Source: Candidatus Fermentibacter danicus
Lineage (GTDB): Bacteria > Fermentibacterota > Fermentibacteria > Fermentibacterales > Fermentibacteraceae
Length of the DNA stretch: 48,199 bases
NCBI GenBank assembly: GCA_001618605.1
Contig: LKHC01000155.1
Location: forward strand, 1 to 48,199
Reading direction: 5' to 3'
Shown here: in pieces, positions 24,644 to 32,744 of the stretch
How positions within the stretch are numbered: the stretch's first letter is position 1
Layout of the letters: each line of letters begins with the position of its first letter
Notes under the pieces: model-generated
The model's input: only the letters and a program-made list of their open reading frames with translations
The model's database searches: none
Told to the model about the DNA's origin: nothing
Made by a program: the position numbers and the translations under genes

Positions 24644-26124
24644 AGCCGGGCGAACCGGACTGCGGCCACACCGGCGGGCGACTCCGTCACGGCCGTGTAT
24701 ATGCCGGACGGCAGGCCGCGCATGTCGAACTCAACCGTGTCACCGCCCCTTGCCGCGGGATTCGAGGCCACCACCCTCCCGGATGCGTCGAGGATTCTGA
24801 CACCGGACGCCCCGTCGGCCAGGCCTACCCGTACGGACGAGACGCAGGGGTTCTCGAGGATCGTCATGACCGCCGGCTCCGGCGATGCGATCCAGTCGTC
24901 GGGAAGACCCAGCATCGGAGCCGCCGGGACCAGGGTCGGATCGCCGATCATCACCATGCCCAGATGCCATGACATCTCATACGAGGAGAATCCTCCGGCC
25001 GTTATAGCGGTCCACCAGTCGAAGTAAGCCTCCCCGAGGCATCCTCCTTCTCCCAGAGTCTGGTAGAAGGGTTCGAATCTGAGCATGGACCCGGTCTTCG
25101 TGCTGCCCACGGCTGCGAGCCCGTACGAAGTCCCCAGGACATAAATGGATCCCATGTTGTTGGATGTCGTAAACCTGCAGTTCGAGCACGCGAAGAGGTT
25201 GTAGAACCTGGCCTGCGGATCGATGGCCTTGACTTCCTTCCAGTATGTATCGGGGCCGGGGCTCCACTGGTGCAGGAGCGGGCTCGAATGCACGAAGGGG
25301 CTGATCCACTGGTAGACCGCGGTCAGCCTGTTTTCCTTGTAGTCGGTGCCGCAGGTCTGCTGGGGGTCGCTCACGAGTTCCACCAGGGGATAGAGGCGCC
25401 TCATGGCGTCGCGGAACTCCGCACTGAACGGTACCCAGTCGTCGTCGACGTAGCAGAGGGTCTGGAACGGGAGAGGATCGCCCTCGGTGCGCCAGAGGTG
25501 GTTCCGGTCGAGATAGGCCTGCAGCAGGGAAACCTCCGCCCCTATCTTCGAGGGCATGATCCGGGCGCAGTAGATCTCGGGGGCCAAGCCCGAAGTGCCC
25601 CATGTATCGTACTTCCCGTCCTGGCCGGACCTGCCCGCCGACGGATACCCTATCCACCTGTCCTCCCAAAGTCCGTCCAGATCCATCAGGAAGTAGTCGC
25701 ACGGGAAGGTTTCGCTGCTCCTCGTGAAGGCGTTGTCCATCATCACCCACGCGACAGGCAGGTCGCCCACCAGCACCACGCCGTCCAGGCCCTGTCCATG
25801 CATTTCTGAGAGCCAGGCGCGGATTTCCTCCGGGGTGGAGTAGGAAGCCTCCGCCACAAGGACGCCCCCGACCCACGGAGCCATGTCCAGAGCCCAGCGC
25901 TCGATGGTTCCGGGAGTGAGGCTGTCGGCGAGACCCTCCTCCATCAGCACGGCGAAATCGATTCCATCATCGCACGAGCAGGAGAACAGGGGTTTTACGG
26001 AAAACGGAACAGGCTCGGGTTCTCCGGCGACCCAGTCCTCCCAGGAGCCCGGATCTGCACCCGTCAGGTCTCGAGTGATGGGCGGCAGCCCGGTAATTAC
26101 GGCGAGGATGATGGTCAGGAACAT
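24640..26124 (-). CDS. C25 (gingipain-like) peptidase-family protein with C-terminal sorting-type domain
   Basis: 494 residues, with a good GGGAGG site. A hydrophobic N-terminus (MFLTIILAVITGLPP) suggests secretion. Residues about 85-400 follow the gingipain C25 layout: GLDGVVLVGDLPVAW (112-126), a candidate catalytic His (279 or 285, in FVHSSPLLHQW), Cys313 in YNLFACSNCRF and the hallmark MVMIGDPTLVP (390-400). The usual GHG around the His is not conserved, so activity is uncertain. The C-terminal about 75 residues (NPCVSSVRVGLADG, VRILDASGRVV, FDMRGLPSGIYTA) look like the T9SS/FlgD-type beta domain used by FCB bacteria for outer-surface sorting. It is the last gene of the metK operon, 38 bases after the M50 gene. 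Confidence 0.75.
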   Translation of the reverse strand: MFLTIILAVITGLPPITRDLTGADPGSWEDWVAGEPEPVPFSVKPLFSCSCDDGIDFAVLMEEGLADSLTPGTIERWALDMAPWVGGVLVAEASYSTPEEIRAWLSEMHGQGLDGVVLVGDLPVAWVMMDNAFTRSSETFPCDYFLMDLDGLWEDRWIGYPSAGRSGQDGKYDTWGTSGLAPEIYCARIMPSKIGAEVSLLQAYLDRNHLWRTEGDPLPFQTLCYVDDDWVPFSAEFRDAMRRLYPLVELVSDPQQTCGTDYKENRLTAVYQWISPFVHSSPLLHQWSPGPDTYWKEVKAIDPQARFYNLFACSNCRFTTSNNMGSIYVLGTSYGLAAVGSTKTGSMLRFEPFYQTLGEGGCLGEAYFDWWTAITAGGFSSYEMSWHLGMVMIGDPTLVPAAPMLGLPDDWIASPEPAVMTILENPCVSSVRVGLADGASGVRILDASGRVVASNPAARGGDTVEFDMRGLPSGIYTAVTESPAGVAAVRFARL

Positions 26125-26162
26125 CGTCTGCGCCTCCCTTCAGCGGAGAACAGGCCGCCGCG

Positions 26163-26795
26163 TTAAACGGCGGAGAGGAGTCTGCCGAGGTCGAGAACCC
26201 TTATGGCGAGGTTCAGGGCGGGGTCCGCTACCTTCGAGAAGATACCGAGGTAGAGAAGCCCGAACACTATGAACATGCCGTAGGGCTCCAAGCTCAGATA
26301 CCGCATGAGCACGGGTCCGCGGAGGAACCTGGCCACGATCCTGGAACCATCCAGAGGTGGCACGGGAAAGAGGTTGAAGACTGCGAGCACTACGTTTATG
26401 AGAGCCGTCCAGGCGAGAGCCCTCGGGACGAAGACGGGGGCGAATCCCGACAGGAGGTGGGCCACGACGGCGAAGACCGCCGCCAGCGCCAGGTTGGCTC
26501 CCGGACCGGCGATGGAGACCCACATCATGCCCGTCCTGGGGCGGCGGAAATACCTCGGATCGACCGGCACCGGCCTGGCCCACGCCAGCAGCACCGAGCT
26601 GCCCATGATCTTAAGAAGGACGGGGAGTATGATCGTCCCGAAGATGTCTATGTGGGGCAGCGGGTTGAACGTGAGCCTCCCCATCCTGTAGGCGGTCGGG
26701 TCGCCAAGCCTGTACGCCGTGTAGCCGTGCGCGATCTCGTGGCATATCACGCTGAAGAACACGAGTACGATCGTAAGCGGGGCCGAGAGATCCAT
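26163..26795 (-). CDS. Site-2-type membrane zinc peptidase (M50 family, rhomboid-free)
   Basis: 210 residues from the ATG at 26795, which shares its A with the upstream stop (TGATG) and has GGGAG eight bases before; a GTG at 26798 is the alternative. Integral membrane protein with at least four hydrophobic segments. Zinc motif HEIAHG (His19, Glu20, His23) lies in the first segment, the third ligand in NLFPVPPLDGSRI (about 141-153), and NPLPHIDIFGTIILP (about 44-58) is typical of the short M50B group. These proteases cut substrates within the membrane; the substrate is unknown. Its partner upstream is another membrane metallopeptidase. Confidence 0.9.
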   Translation of the reverse strand: MDLSAPLTIVLVFFSVICHEIAHGYTAYRLGDPTAYRMGRLTFNPLPHIDIFGTIILPVLLKIMGSSVLLAWARPVPVDPRYFRRPRTGMMWVSIAGPGANLALAAVFAVVAHLLSGFAPVFVPRALAWTALINVVLAVFNLFPVPPLDGSRIVARFLRGPVLMRYLSLEPYGMFIVFGLLYLGIFSKVADPALNLAIRVLDLGRLLSAV

Positions 26796-27490
26796 CACCT
26801 TCTTCTCCCGAGCATGATCAGACGGATCATGTTCGCGAGCGAAGCCAGTGCGGCGGCGACGTAGGTCATGCCGGCCGCCCGGAGAACCTTCTTCACGCCA
26901 CCCAGTTCCTCAGTGGTCAGTCCGCCCGTCGCCTGCAGGAACGAGACGGCCCTGTTGCTGGCGTCGAACTCCACGGGCAGCGTCACCAGGTGGAAGGCTA
27001 CTGAAGCGCCGTAGAGAACGGCTCCGATCAGCATGATGGTCCCGCCGAGCTCTCCGAACATGATGCCCGCGAACATCGCCGGGATGAGAAGCTGAGAGCC
27101 CAGGTTGGCCATGGGGACAAGCGCGTTGCGAACCGTCACCGGCCTGTACTTGAAGGCATGCTGGACCGCATGGCCGGACTCGTGGGCGGCCACGCCGAGG
27201 GCGGCTACCGACGTGCTTCCGTAGACGCTTTCGGAGAGCCTCAGGGTCTGGCTCCTCGGGTCGTAGTGATCGGTCAGTCTGCCCGCCACCCGTTCAACGC
27301 GGACATTGGTGAGTCCGTAGTTGTCCAGGATCCTGCGGGCCATCTGCTCGCCGGTCAGCCCCAGCCGGGTTCCGACCCTGCTGTAGCGGGTGAATGTCCT
27401 CTGGACCGCTCCACTGGCGATGAGACCGAGGATCATCGCTCCTATGACGAGCAGGAAACCCGGGTCGATCTGGCCATAGCTCAGATACAT
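26795..27490 (-). CDS. Neutral zinc metallopeptidase, YugP family (PF04298)
   Basis: 231 residues with a GGAGGAGACAGTC leader. A membrane anchor (about 10-30), the zinc motif AAHESGHAVQ (His103, Glu104, His107) and two further hydrophobic segments (about 120-175) match YugP. The third ligand is probably the Glu of LVTLPVEFDASNRAVSFL, a stretch that is a family hallmark. Membrane-associated metallopeptidase of unknown substrate. It starts 18 bases after metG and overlaps the M50 gene. Confidence 0.9.
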   Translation of the reverse strand: MYLSYGQIDPGFLLVIGAMILGLIASGAVQRTFTRYSRVGTRLGLTGEQMARRILDNYGLTNVRVERVAGRLTDHYDPRSQTLRLSESVYGSTSVAALGVAAHESGHAVQHAFKYRPVTVRNALVPMANLGSQLLIPAMFAGIMFGELGGTIMLIGAVLYGASVAFHLVTLPVEFDASNRAVSFLQATGGLTTEELGGVKKVLRAAGMTYVAAALASLANMIRLIMLGRRR

Positions 27491-27508
27491 GACTGTCTCC
27501 TCCGCTTC

Positions 27509-29530
27509 CTATCGGACCTTGTCTCCGGGGCGGGCGGAAGGGTCGGGTCCGATGACGAAGACCCCCGATTCCCCGTCGGATGCCAGAACCATTCCGTCGC
27601 TCTCCACCCCGCGTATCCTGGCAGGCTCCAGGTTGGTCACGACGACGACGAGCCGGCCGGCCATCTCCTCCGGCTTGTACCACTGTCTGAGACCCGCGAC
27701 TATCGTGCGGGGCGAGGGTTCGCCGACATCCACGCTCATCGCGAGCAGCTTGTCGGCCTTGGGCACGGGTTCGGCAGAGAGTATCCTCCCTACCCGGAGA
27801 TCCAGTCTCTTGAAATCATCGAAGGGAATCCTCGCGGCGGCAAGGATCTCGGAAGCCGCAGGAGCGGATTCGACCGGCCCGTTCGCGTGGCCGTCCTCCT
27901 CGAAGCCCTCCGGTAGTTTCTCGAAAAGGATCTCGGGGGCGCCGAGGCGCGATCCCGTCACGAGAGACACCTTCCCGATCCCGTCCCACGAACCGCCGCT
28001 CACTCCGAGCATCCGCCCCATCTTCTCGCATGAGAATGGCAGGAATGGAGAGAAGACCAGTCTGAGCCACCCGATGAACTCCAGCGAAAAGCGGATGGTC
28101 CGGGCGCAGTCATCCCGCGACGTCCGCGCCGTGCGCCAGGGCTCTGAAGAGTCGAAATACCTGTTGCCCTCCCTCGCCAGGGCCATGGCTTCGGCGCAGG
28201 CCGCCTTGAACCTGAACGATCCGAGGAGATCTCCGATGCTCCGTCCCGCGGCCAGGGCGGCCTCGGTCAGGGCAGTCTCCCTCTCGCCGGGAGCGCCTGA
28301 TTCGGGCACAGTCCCGCCGAACTCGCGGAAGGCGAAGCTCATGGTCCTGTTGACGAAATTGCCCAGAACGTCGGCCAGTTCGTTGTTCCTCACACGGAAC
28401 TCCGCCCAGGTGAAATCGCTGTCCCTGCCCTCGGGCGCGTTGATCGACAGGGTGTACCTCATCGGATCGGGCGGAAACCTCTTCAGGTACTCGCCCATCC
28501 ACACGGCCGTCCCTCTGCTCGTGGACTGCTTCTGCCCCGAAATGTTGAGGAACTCGTTGGCGGGTATGTTCCAGGGCAGTGCGAAGCCGCCGAGGCCGCG
28601 CAGTATGGCCGGCTCGATGATCGCATGGAAGACTATGTTGTCCTTGCCGATGAAGTGGATCAGCCGCGTGTCCGGGCTCTTCCACCAGTTCAGCCATTCA
28701 TCCGGATTCCCGCGCTTCTCGAAGAGCTCCCTCGTGCTGCTCACGTACCCCAGGAGGGCTTCGAACCAGACGTAGAGAACCTTTCCGGCCGCCTCGGGCA
28801 GCGGAACGGGAACGCCCCAGTCGATGTCGCGCGTTATGGCCCGCTCCTGGAGCCCTTCGTCCAGCCAGCCCCGGCAGTAGTTCAGAACGTTGTCCCGCCA
28901 GCCTTCGCGTGCGGGCAGCCATTCCCGCAGCCAGTCACTGAAGGCGTCCAGCCTGAGGAACCAGTGCGTGGTGTCCCGTGGCGACGGAGTCTCACCGCAG
29001 ATGCTGCAGGTCGGCTCGGCGAGCTCGAGAGCCTCGAGCCAGCTTCCGCAGGACTCGCAGAGGTCGCCTCGCGCGCCGGGAGCGCCGCATTTCGGGCACG
29101 TGCCGTTCACGTAGCGATCCGGGAGGAACCTGGAGCATCTCGGACAGAAGAGCTGACTCATGGTCCGTTCGACGATCAGATCCTTGCCGAGGAGGTCCAG
29201 GAACACTTTCTGCGCAAACTCGTGATGAGTCGGAAGCGACGTCCTGGAGAAGTTGTCGAAGGAGATGCCGAACGCCTCGAACTCCCTGTGTATCGTTTCG
29301 TGGTACTCGTCCACCACTTCGCGGGGAGTCCGGCCCTGCTTCTCGGCGGTAATGGTTATGGGAACGCCGTGCTCGTCCGTTCCGCACACATAGATGACAT
29401 CCTCGCCGCGCATCCGGAGGAAGCGGACATATGTGTCCGCCGGGAGGTAGGCCCCGGCCAGATGGCCCAGGTGAAGCGGCCCGTTGGCATAGGGAAGAGC
29501 GCTGGTCACGAGATATCTGACAGCCATCAT
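27509..29530 (-). CDS. metG: Methionyl-tRNA synthetase with C-terminal tRNA-binding domain
   Basis: 673 residues. Class I signature YANGPLHLGHLAG (14-26), a double zinc-knuckle insertion with eight cysteines (129, 132, 145, 148, 158, 161, 175, 178) and KQSTS (334-338) in place of KMSKS. A helical anticodon-binding domain follows (about 370-540). The C-terminal about 100 residues (FKRLDLRVGRILSAEPVPKA to DPSARPGDKVR) form an EMAP/Trbp111 OB fold that dimerises and grips tRNA. It charges initiator and elongator tRNA-Met. It overlaps the ricT stop as ATGA; a second ATG at 29527 is equally well placed. It shares the operon with metK, the other large consumer of methionine. Confidence 0.96.
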   Translation of the reverse strand: MMAVRYLVTSALPYANGPLHLGHLAGAYLPADTYVRFLRMRGEDVIYVCGTDEHGVPITITAEKQGRTPREVVDEYHETIHREFEAFGISFDNFSRTSLPTHHEFAQKVFLDLLGKDLIVERTMSQLFCPRCSRFLPDRYVNGTCPKCGAPGARGDLCESCGSWLEALELAEPTCSICGETPSPRDTTHWFLRLDAFSDWLREWLPAREGWRDNVLNYCRGWLDEGLQERAITRDIDWGVPVPLPEAAGKVLYVWFEALLGYVSSTRELFEKRGNPDEWLNWWKSPDTRLIHFIGKDNIVFHAIIEPAILRGLGGFALPWNIPANEFLNISGQKQSTSRGTAVWMGEYLKRFPPDPMRYTLSINAPEGRDSDFTWAEFRVRNNELADVLGNFVNRTMSFAFREFGGTVPESGAPGERETALTEAALAAGRSIGDLLGSFRFKAACAEAMALAREGNRYFDSSEPWRTARTSRDDCARTIRFSLEFIGWLRLVFSPFLPFSCEKMGRMLGVSGGSWDGIGKVSLVTGSRLGAPEILFEKLPEGFEEDGHANGPVESAPAASEILAAARIPFDDFKRLDLRVGRILSAEPVPKADKLLAMSVDVGEPSPRTIVAGLRQWYKPEEMAGRLVVVVTNLEPARIRGVESDGMVLASDGESGVFVIGPDPSARPGDKVR

Positions 29531-30507
29531 TGTCTCCTGCGGTGGTCTGATCTCTTTTCGTCAGACGGGGCCTGCTCCGCGGCATCCTCGTCCGAATCGG
29601 GTTCTCCGGGCTTCCTGAGCCTGCTCCTGCTCCTCATCCTGAGAAACTCGGCGATGTCCAGGGTCTCCGTGCCGCCCTGCTCCCATGCGATCGTCACCCG
29701 GTCGTGGAATATGTCACAGGCCAGGACCGAGGCGTTCCTGCCGTCGATGCGATGCCTGGAGCCGACTTCGGGGAAGACCTTGCCGGCCTTCCTGTAGAAA
29801 TCGGCTTCATAGGCCAGGCAGCACATCAGCCTGCTGCAGGCCCCCGACACCTTGCTGGGATTCGGCGCCAGATTCTGCTCCCTCACCGATTTGAGCGTCA
29901 CGGAGGTGAACTCCCGGAGGAAGGCGGCGCAGCACAGACGAAGCCCGCAGATGCCGACTCCGTCACGATGCCGGGCCTCGTCCCTCACGCCGATCTGTCT
30001 CATCTCGATCCTCGCCCTGAACTCGGCGGCGAGATCCCGGACGAGAGCGCGGAAGTCGGTTCTCTGCTCCGCGGTGAAATAGACCCTGATCTTCCTTCGG
30101 TCGAGCTGGGATTCGCAGCCCGTGAGCTTCATGTCCAGCCTGCGCGTCTTCACGCGCTCGCGGCAGTACGCCAGCACCTTGCTCTCGAACTCCTGATTGG
30201 AGCGGAACCTCTCCAGATCGGAGGCATCCGCCGCTCTTGCGAATGCGCCCACGGGCTCGCCCGGAAGGGTTTCCCCCGTGGTGTACTTGCCGACCACCCT
30301 TCCGAGGTCCTCTCCCCGTTCGACGGTCACGACCGCCATGGTGCCGACGTCGACAGGGGGGCCGGGGTTCGAGAAGAGCCCGAGAGCCCTCGCCCTGAAG
30401 GCGACCTCGAGATACTCCCCCTGTGTCACGATGCCCGGCTGGGCGGGGTTCTCCGTCTGTTTCTCCTGGACCCGTCCGTCTTCAGCGTTCTGCATTCTAT
30501 CGACCAT
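29527..30507 (-). CDS. ricT: PSP1-domain iron-sulfur protein (RicT/YaaT family)
   Basis: 326 residues from the ATG at 30507, which overlaps holB by 11 bp; ATG 30495 is an alternative. The PSP1 domain is clear: YFTAEQRTDFRALVRDLAAE (about 143-162), RIEMRQIGVRDEAR, the cysteine block GICGLRLCC (Cys187, 192, 193) and CSRLMCCLAYE (Cys224, 229, 230). In Bacillus subtilis these cysteines of RicT bind [4Fe-4S] clusters in the RicAFT complex, which promotes RNase Y mRNA maturation and phosphorelay. The gene order holB-ricT-metG is widely conserved in bacteria, as here. The N-terminal about 30 and C-terminal about 35 residues are charged and variable. Confidence 0.88.
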   Translation of the reverse strand: MVDRMQNAEDGRVQEKQTENPAQPGIVTQGEYLEVAFRARALGLFSNPGPPVDVGTMAVVTVERGEDLGRVVGKYTTGETLPGEPVGAFARAADASDLERFRSNQEFESKVLAYCRERVKTRRLDMKLTGCESQLDRRKIRVYFTAEQRTDFRALVRDLAAEFRARIEMRQIGVRDEARHRDGVGICGLRLCCAAFLREFTSVTLKSVREQNLAPNPSKVSGACSRLMCCLAYEADFYRKAGKVFPEVGSRHRIDGRNASVLACDIFHDRVTIAWEQGGTETLDIAEFLRMRSRSRLRKPGEPDSDEDAAEQAPSDEKRSDHRRRQ

Positions 30508-31585
30508 CCCGCCCCAGCTCGAACCAGGCTCCGGTGAACGCCGCGGCAAGGGCGGCGGCCGGGGATACGTTCGCGCGAATCCTCTTTTCGCCCTCGAGAA
30601 AGATGCGCACGGCCCTCCCGATGGAATCCGCCCCCCAGGCGGCGGCCCCCGGCAGCGGGTCTCCCGCCGAGAACACCGGCCGGAGGCCGAGCGAAGCCCT
30701 CCTCAAGTCGTGCAGCATCGCCGCCATACCGGAACACAGGCCTGCGCTCCCGGAGGGGCCGAGCGTCTTCGCCATGGCCCGGGCGGCGGGAAGGGCCGCA
30801 CGGGGGTCGCGGACGGTCAGCAGATCGAATCCCTTTTCAAGCATTTCGTGCAGGGCGCCGCCTTCCCTTGCGGCTTCGAGCGCTGCTCCAGCGCTCCCGT
30901 CGGAGGATGCGGCGGCTCGAAGGGCCTCCTGCCTCGAAACTCCCGTCCGCTCCTGGACTATTTCTGCGATCGTCTCCACGGGCAACCTTCCGAAACGCAC
31001 GAGATGAGCCCTCGAACGGACAGTAGGGATGACTCCGGAGGCCCTTTCTGCGGTGAGGATCATCAGCGTGCCGGGAGGGGGCTCCTCGAGTGTCTTGAGC
31101 AGGGCATTGGCCGCCTCCTGCTTCATGGTGTCGACGTCCAGGAGTATCTCGACCTTTCCGGAACCTTCGTAGGATCTGAGAGCCATCCGGGCCTGTATCT
31201 CCCGGACCGAATCGATCGTGATCGAGGAGTTCCCGGGAACGGCCAGCCTCGTGAAGCCGTCCCTGCCGCGCTTCTCGATCAGGTCGGCCACTTCGTCGGG
31301 CCTGGTGGAGCCCAGCACGGGGAACGTCACCCTCACGTCGGGATGCTGCAGCTTCATGATCCTGAGGCAGTCCCTGCATCCGCCGCACCATCCGTCCGGG
31401 CTCTCCCTGCAGATGAACGCCGCGGAGAGGGCGAGCGCGGAGGAGAAGCGGCCCGTCCCTCTCGGGCCGGCGAACAGGTAGGCGTGCGACAGCCTGCCGG
31501 AGGAGAGGGCGGACTGGAGGAGCGCCTCGGCAGCATCCTGGCCCAGTATGGGATCGGGATTCTTCCCCGCGAGGAGGCCCGTCAA
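30497..31585 (-). CDS. holB: DNA polymerase III clamp-loader delta-prime subunit
   Basis: 362 residues from a TTG at 31585 that overlaps the preceding stop as TTGA, with GAGGGG upstream; it yields the expected N-terminus LLAGKNPDPILGQDAAEALL. AAA+ core: LSHAYLFAGPRGTGRFSSAL (33-52), where the P-loop Lys is Arg, as expected for a stator-like subunit that does not hydrolyse ATP. It also has a four-Cys zinc module (59, 67, 70, 73), VEILLDVDTMKQEAANALLK with the usual LLK(T)LEEPP, and VIPTVRSRAHLVRF in place of the SRC motif. The C-terminal helical collar follows. It works with delta and tau/gamma to load the sliding clamp. Confidence 0.9.
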   Translation of the reverse strand: MTGLLAGKNPDPILGQDAAEALLQSALSSGRLSHAYLFAGPRGTGRFSSALALSAAFICRESPDGWCGGCRDCLRIMKLQHPDVRVTFPVLGSTRPDEVADLIEKRGRDGFTRLAVPGNSSITIDSVREIQARMALRSYEGSGKVEILLDVDTMKQEAANALLKTLEEPPPGTLMILTAERASGVIPTVRSRAHLVRFGRLPVETIAEIVQERTGVSRQEALRAAASSDGSAGAALEAAREGGALHEMLEKGFDLLTVRDPRAALPAARAMAKTLGPSGSAGLCSGMAAMLHDLRRASLGLRPVFSAGDPLPGAAAWGADSIGRAVRIFLEGEKRIRANVSPAAALAAAFTGAWFELGRDGR

Positions 31586-32700
31586 CGGAGGAACCCCTCG
31601 GGATCGACAGGCTGGCCTCCGGCCCGGATCTCGAAGTAGTAGCCGGAAACGCCGCCGGCAAGGGAGCCCGTCACTCCTATCTCGTCTCCTGCGGTCAGCA
31701 TGTCCCCGGGATTCACCTCGACGGAGCCGAGGTTGCCGTAGACCGTGAAGTAACCGTCCAGGTGATCGACCACGACGAGCCTGCCCATGCTGAGGAACTC
31801 CCTGGCGTAGAGCACCCTGCCGTCCGAGACGGCGTGGACGGCAGTGGCGGGTGGAGTGGAAACGCTGATGCCGTCGCAGGTCGTCTCGGTGCCGTAGACG
31901 GGGTGGACCTCGAGACCGAAGCGCCGCACCACCGTACCGTCGGCAGGCCATTCAAGGGAGCCGGCCGAGTTGCCTATCACGCTCTCCGCGGTGGGCCTTT
32001 CGATGTGGAGGCTGGCCGCCACCGTCGTGCTTGCCGCCTGAAGGTCGCTGACGAGGGACGACACCCGCTGCCTCTCCCGCTCGAGGATGGCGGACGAATC
32101 CCTCGCACGCGCCAGCTCTCCTCCGAGCTGGAGCCTGAGCAGAGCCTGTCTGCCCTCCTCGAAGATAATCCTGTTCTGGATGTCCTCCATCTGCCTCTGT
32201 AGCGCGGCGACCTCCGTCCGGGCGTTGCGGAGGGAATCTCTGAAATGCGAAAGGGAATCCGTCTCCCGGCGGATCTCCCTCTGCTCGGAAGCGGCCCTCC
32301 TGGCCAGAAACTCGAGATAGGCCTCGCGCCGGAGCATCCTCGACAGGCCTCCTCTGCAGAACAGCGCCTCCGGGCCGAGGAGGTTCCGGTGGGAGTAGAC
32401 GTAGACGAGGTATTCCGAGAGGCTTGCGGAGAGAGCGCTCTGGAGCGACTCGCCCGCGGCGCACCGTATGTCCATCGTCTCGATGTCACCCAGAAGACGG
32501 GCCTCCTCGTCCTGGAGCCCGGCATAGAAGGCCCTGGCCGCCAGGAGGTTGTCGTGGATCGCGACAAGGATGTCGGAAACGGCTGCGTGCCGGCTCTCGA
32601 GGACGGACACCCTCAGTCTGGTCTCCTCCAGCCGGTTTCCGAGGCTGTCCAGCCTTGCGTCGCCGGTGACGGTGAGTATAGCCAGAACCAAGTGGAGCAC
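31582..32700 (-). CDS. EnvC-like murein hydrolase activator (coiled coil plus degenerate LytM)
   Basis: 372 residues starting at GTG 32700 after GGGGGGACA. A short signal (MLHLVLAILTVTGDA) is followed by a long coiled coil (about 16-235) and a C-terminal M23/LytM domain (about 250-372: WPADGTVVRRFGLEVHP, VHAVSDGRVLYAREF, GDEIGVTGSLAGG). The zinc ligands are lost: HxxxD reads TTCDGIS and the final HLHFE reads GYYFEIR. This is the pattern of EnvC/NlpD-type regulators, which activate amidases at the division septum instead of cutting peptidoglycan. The neighbours metK and holB give no direct clue; the ribosomal coupling to holB (4-bp overlap) shows co-expression. Confidence 0.88.
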   Translation of the reverse strand: MLHLVLAILTVTGDARLDSLGNRLEETRLRVSVLESRHAAVSDILVAIHDNLLAARAFYAGLQDEEARLLGDIETMDIRCAAGESLQSALSASLSEYLVYVYSHRNLLGPEALFCRGGLSRMLRREAYLEFLARRAASEQREIRRETDSLSHFRDSLRNARTEVAALQRQMEDIQNRIIFEEGRQALLRLQLGGELARARDSSAILERERQRVSSLVSDLQAASTTVAASLHIERPTAESVIGNSAGSLEWPADGTVVRRFGLEVHPVYGTETTCDGISVSTPPATAVHAVSDGRVLYAREFLSMGRLVVVDHLDGYFTVYGNLGSVEVNPGDMLTAGDEIGVTGSLAGGVSGYYFEIRAGGQPVDPEGFLR

Positions 32701-32744
32701 TGTCCCCCCGAATCCCCGGAGCGGGAGGCGGACCAGCCCCGGGA

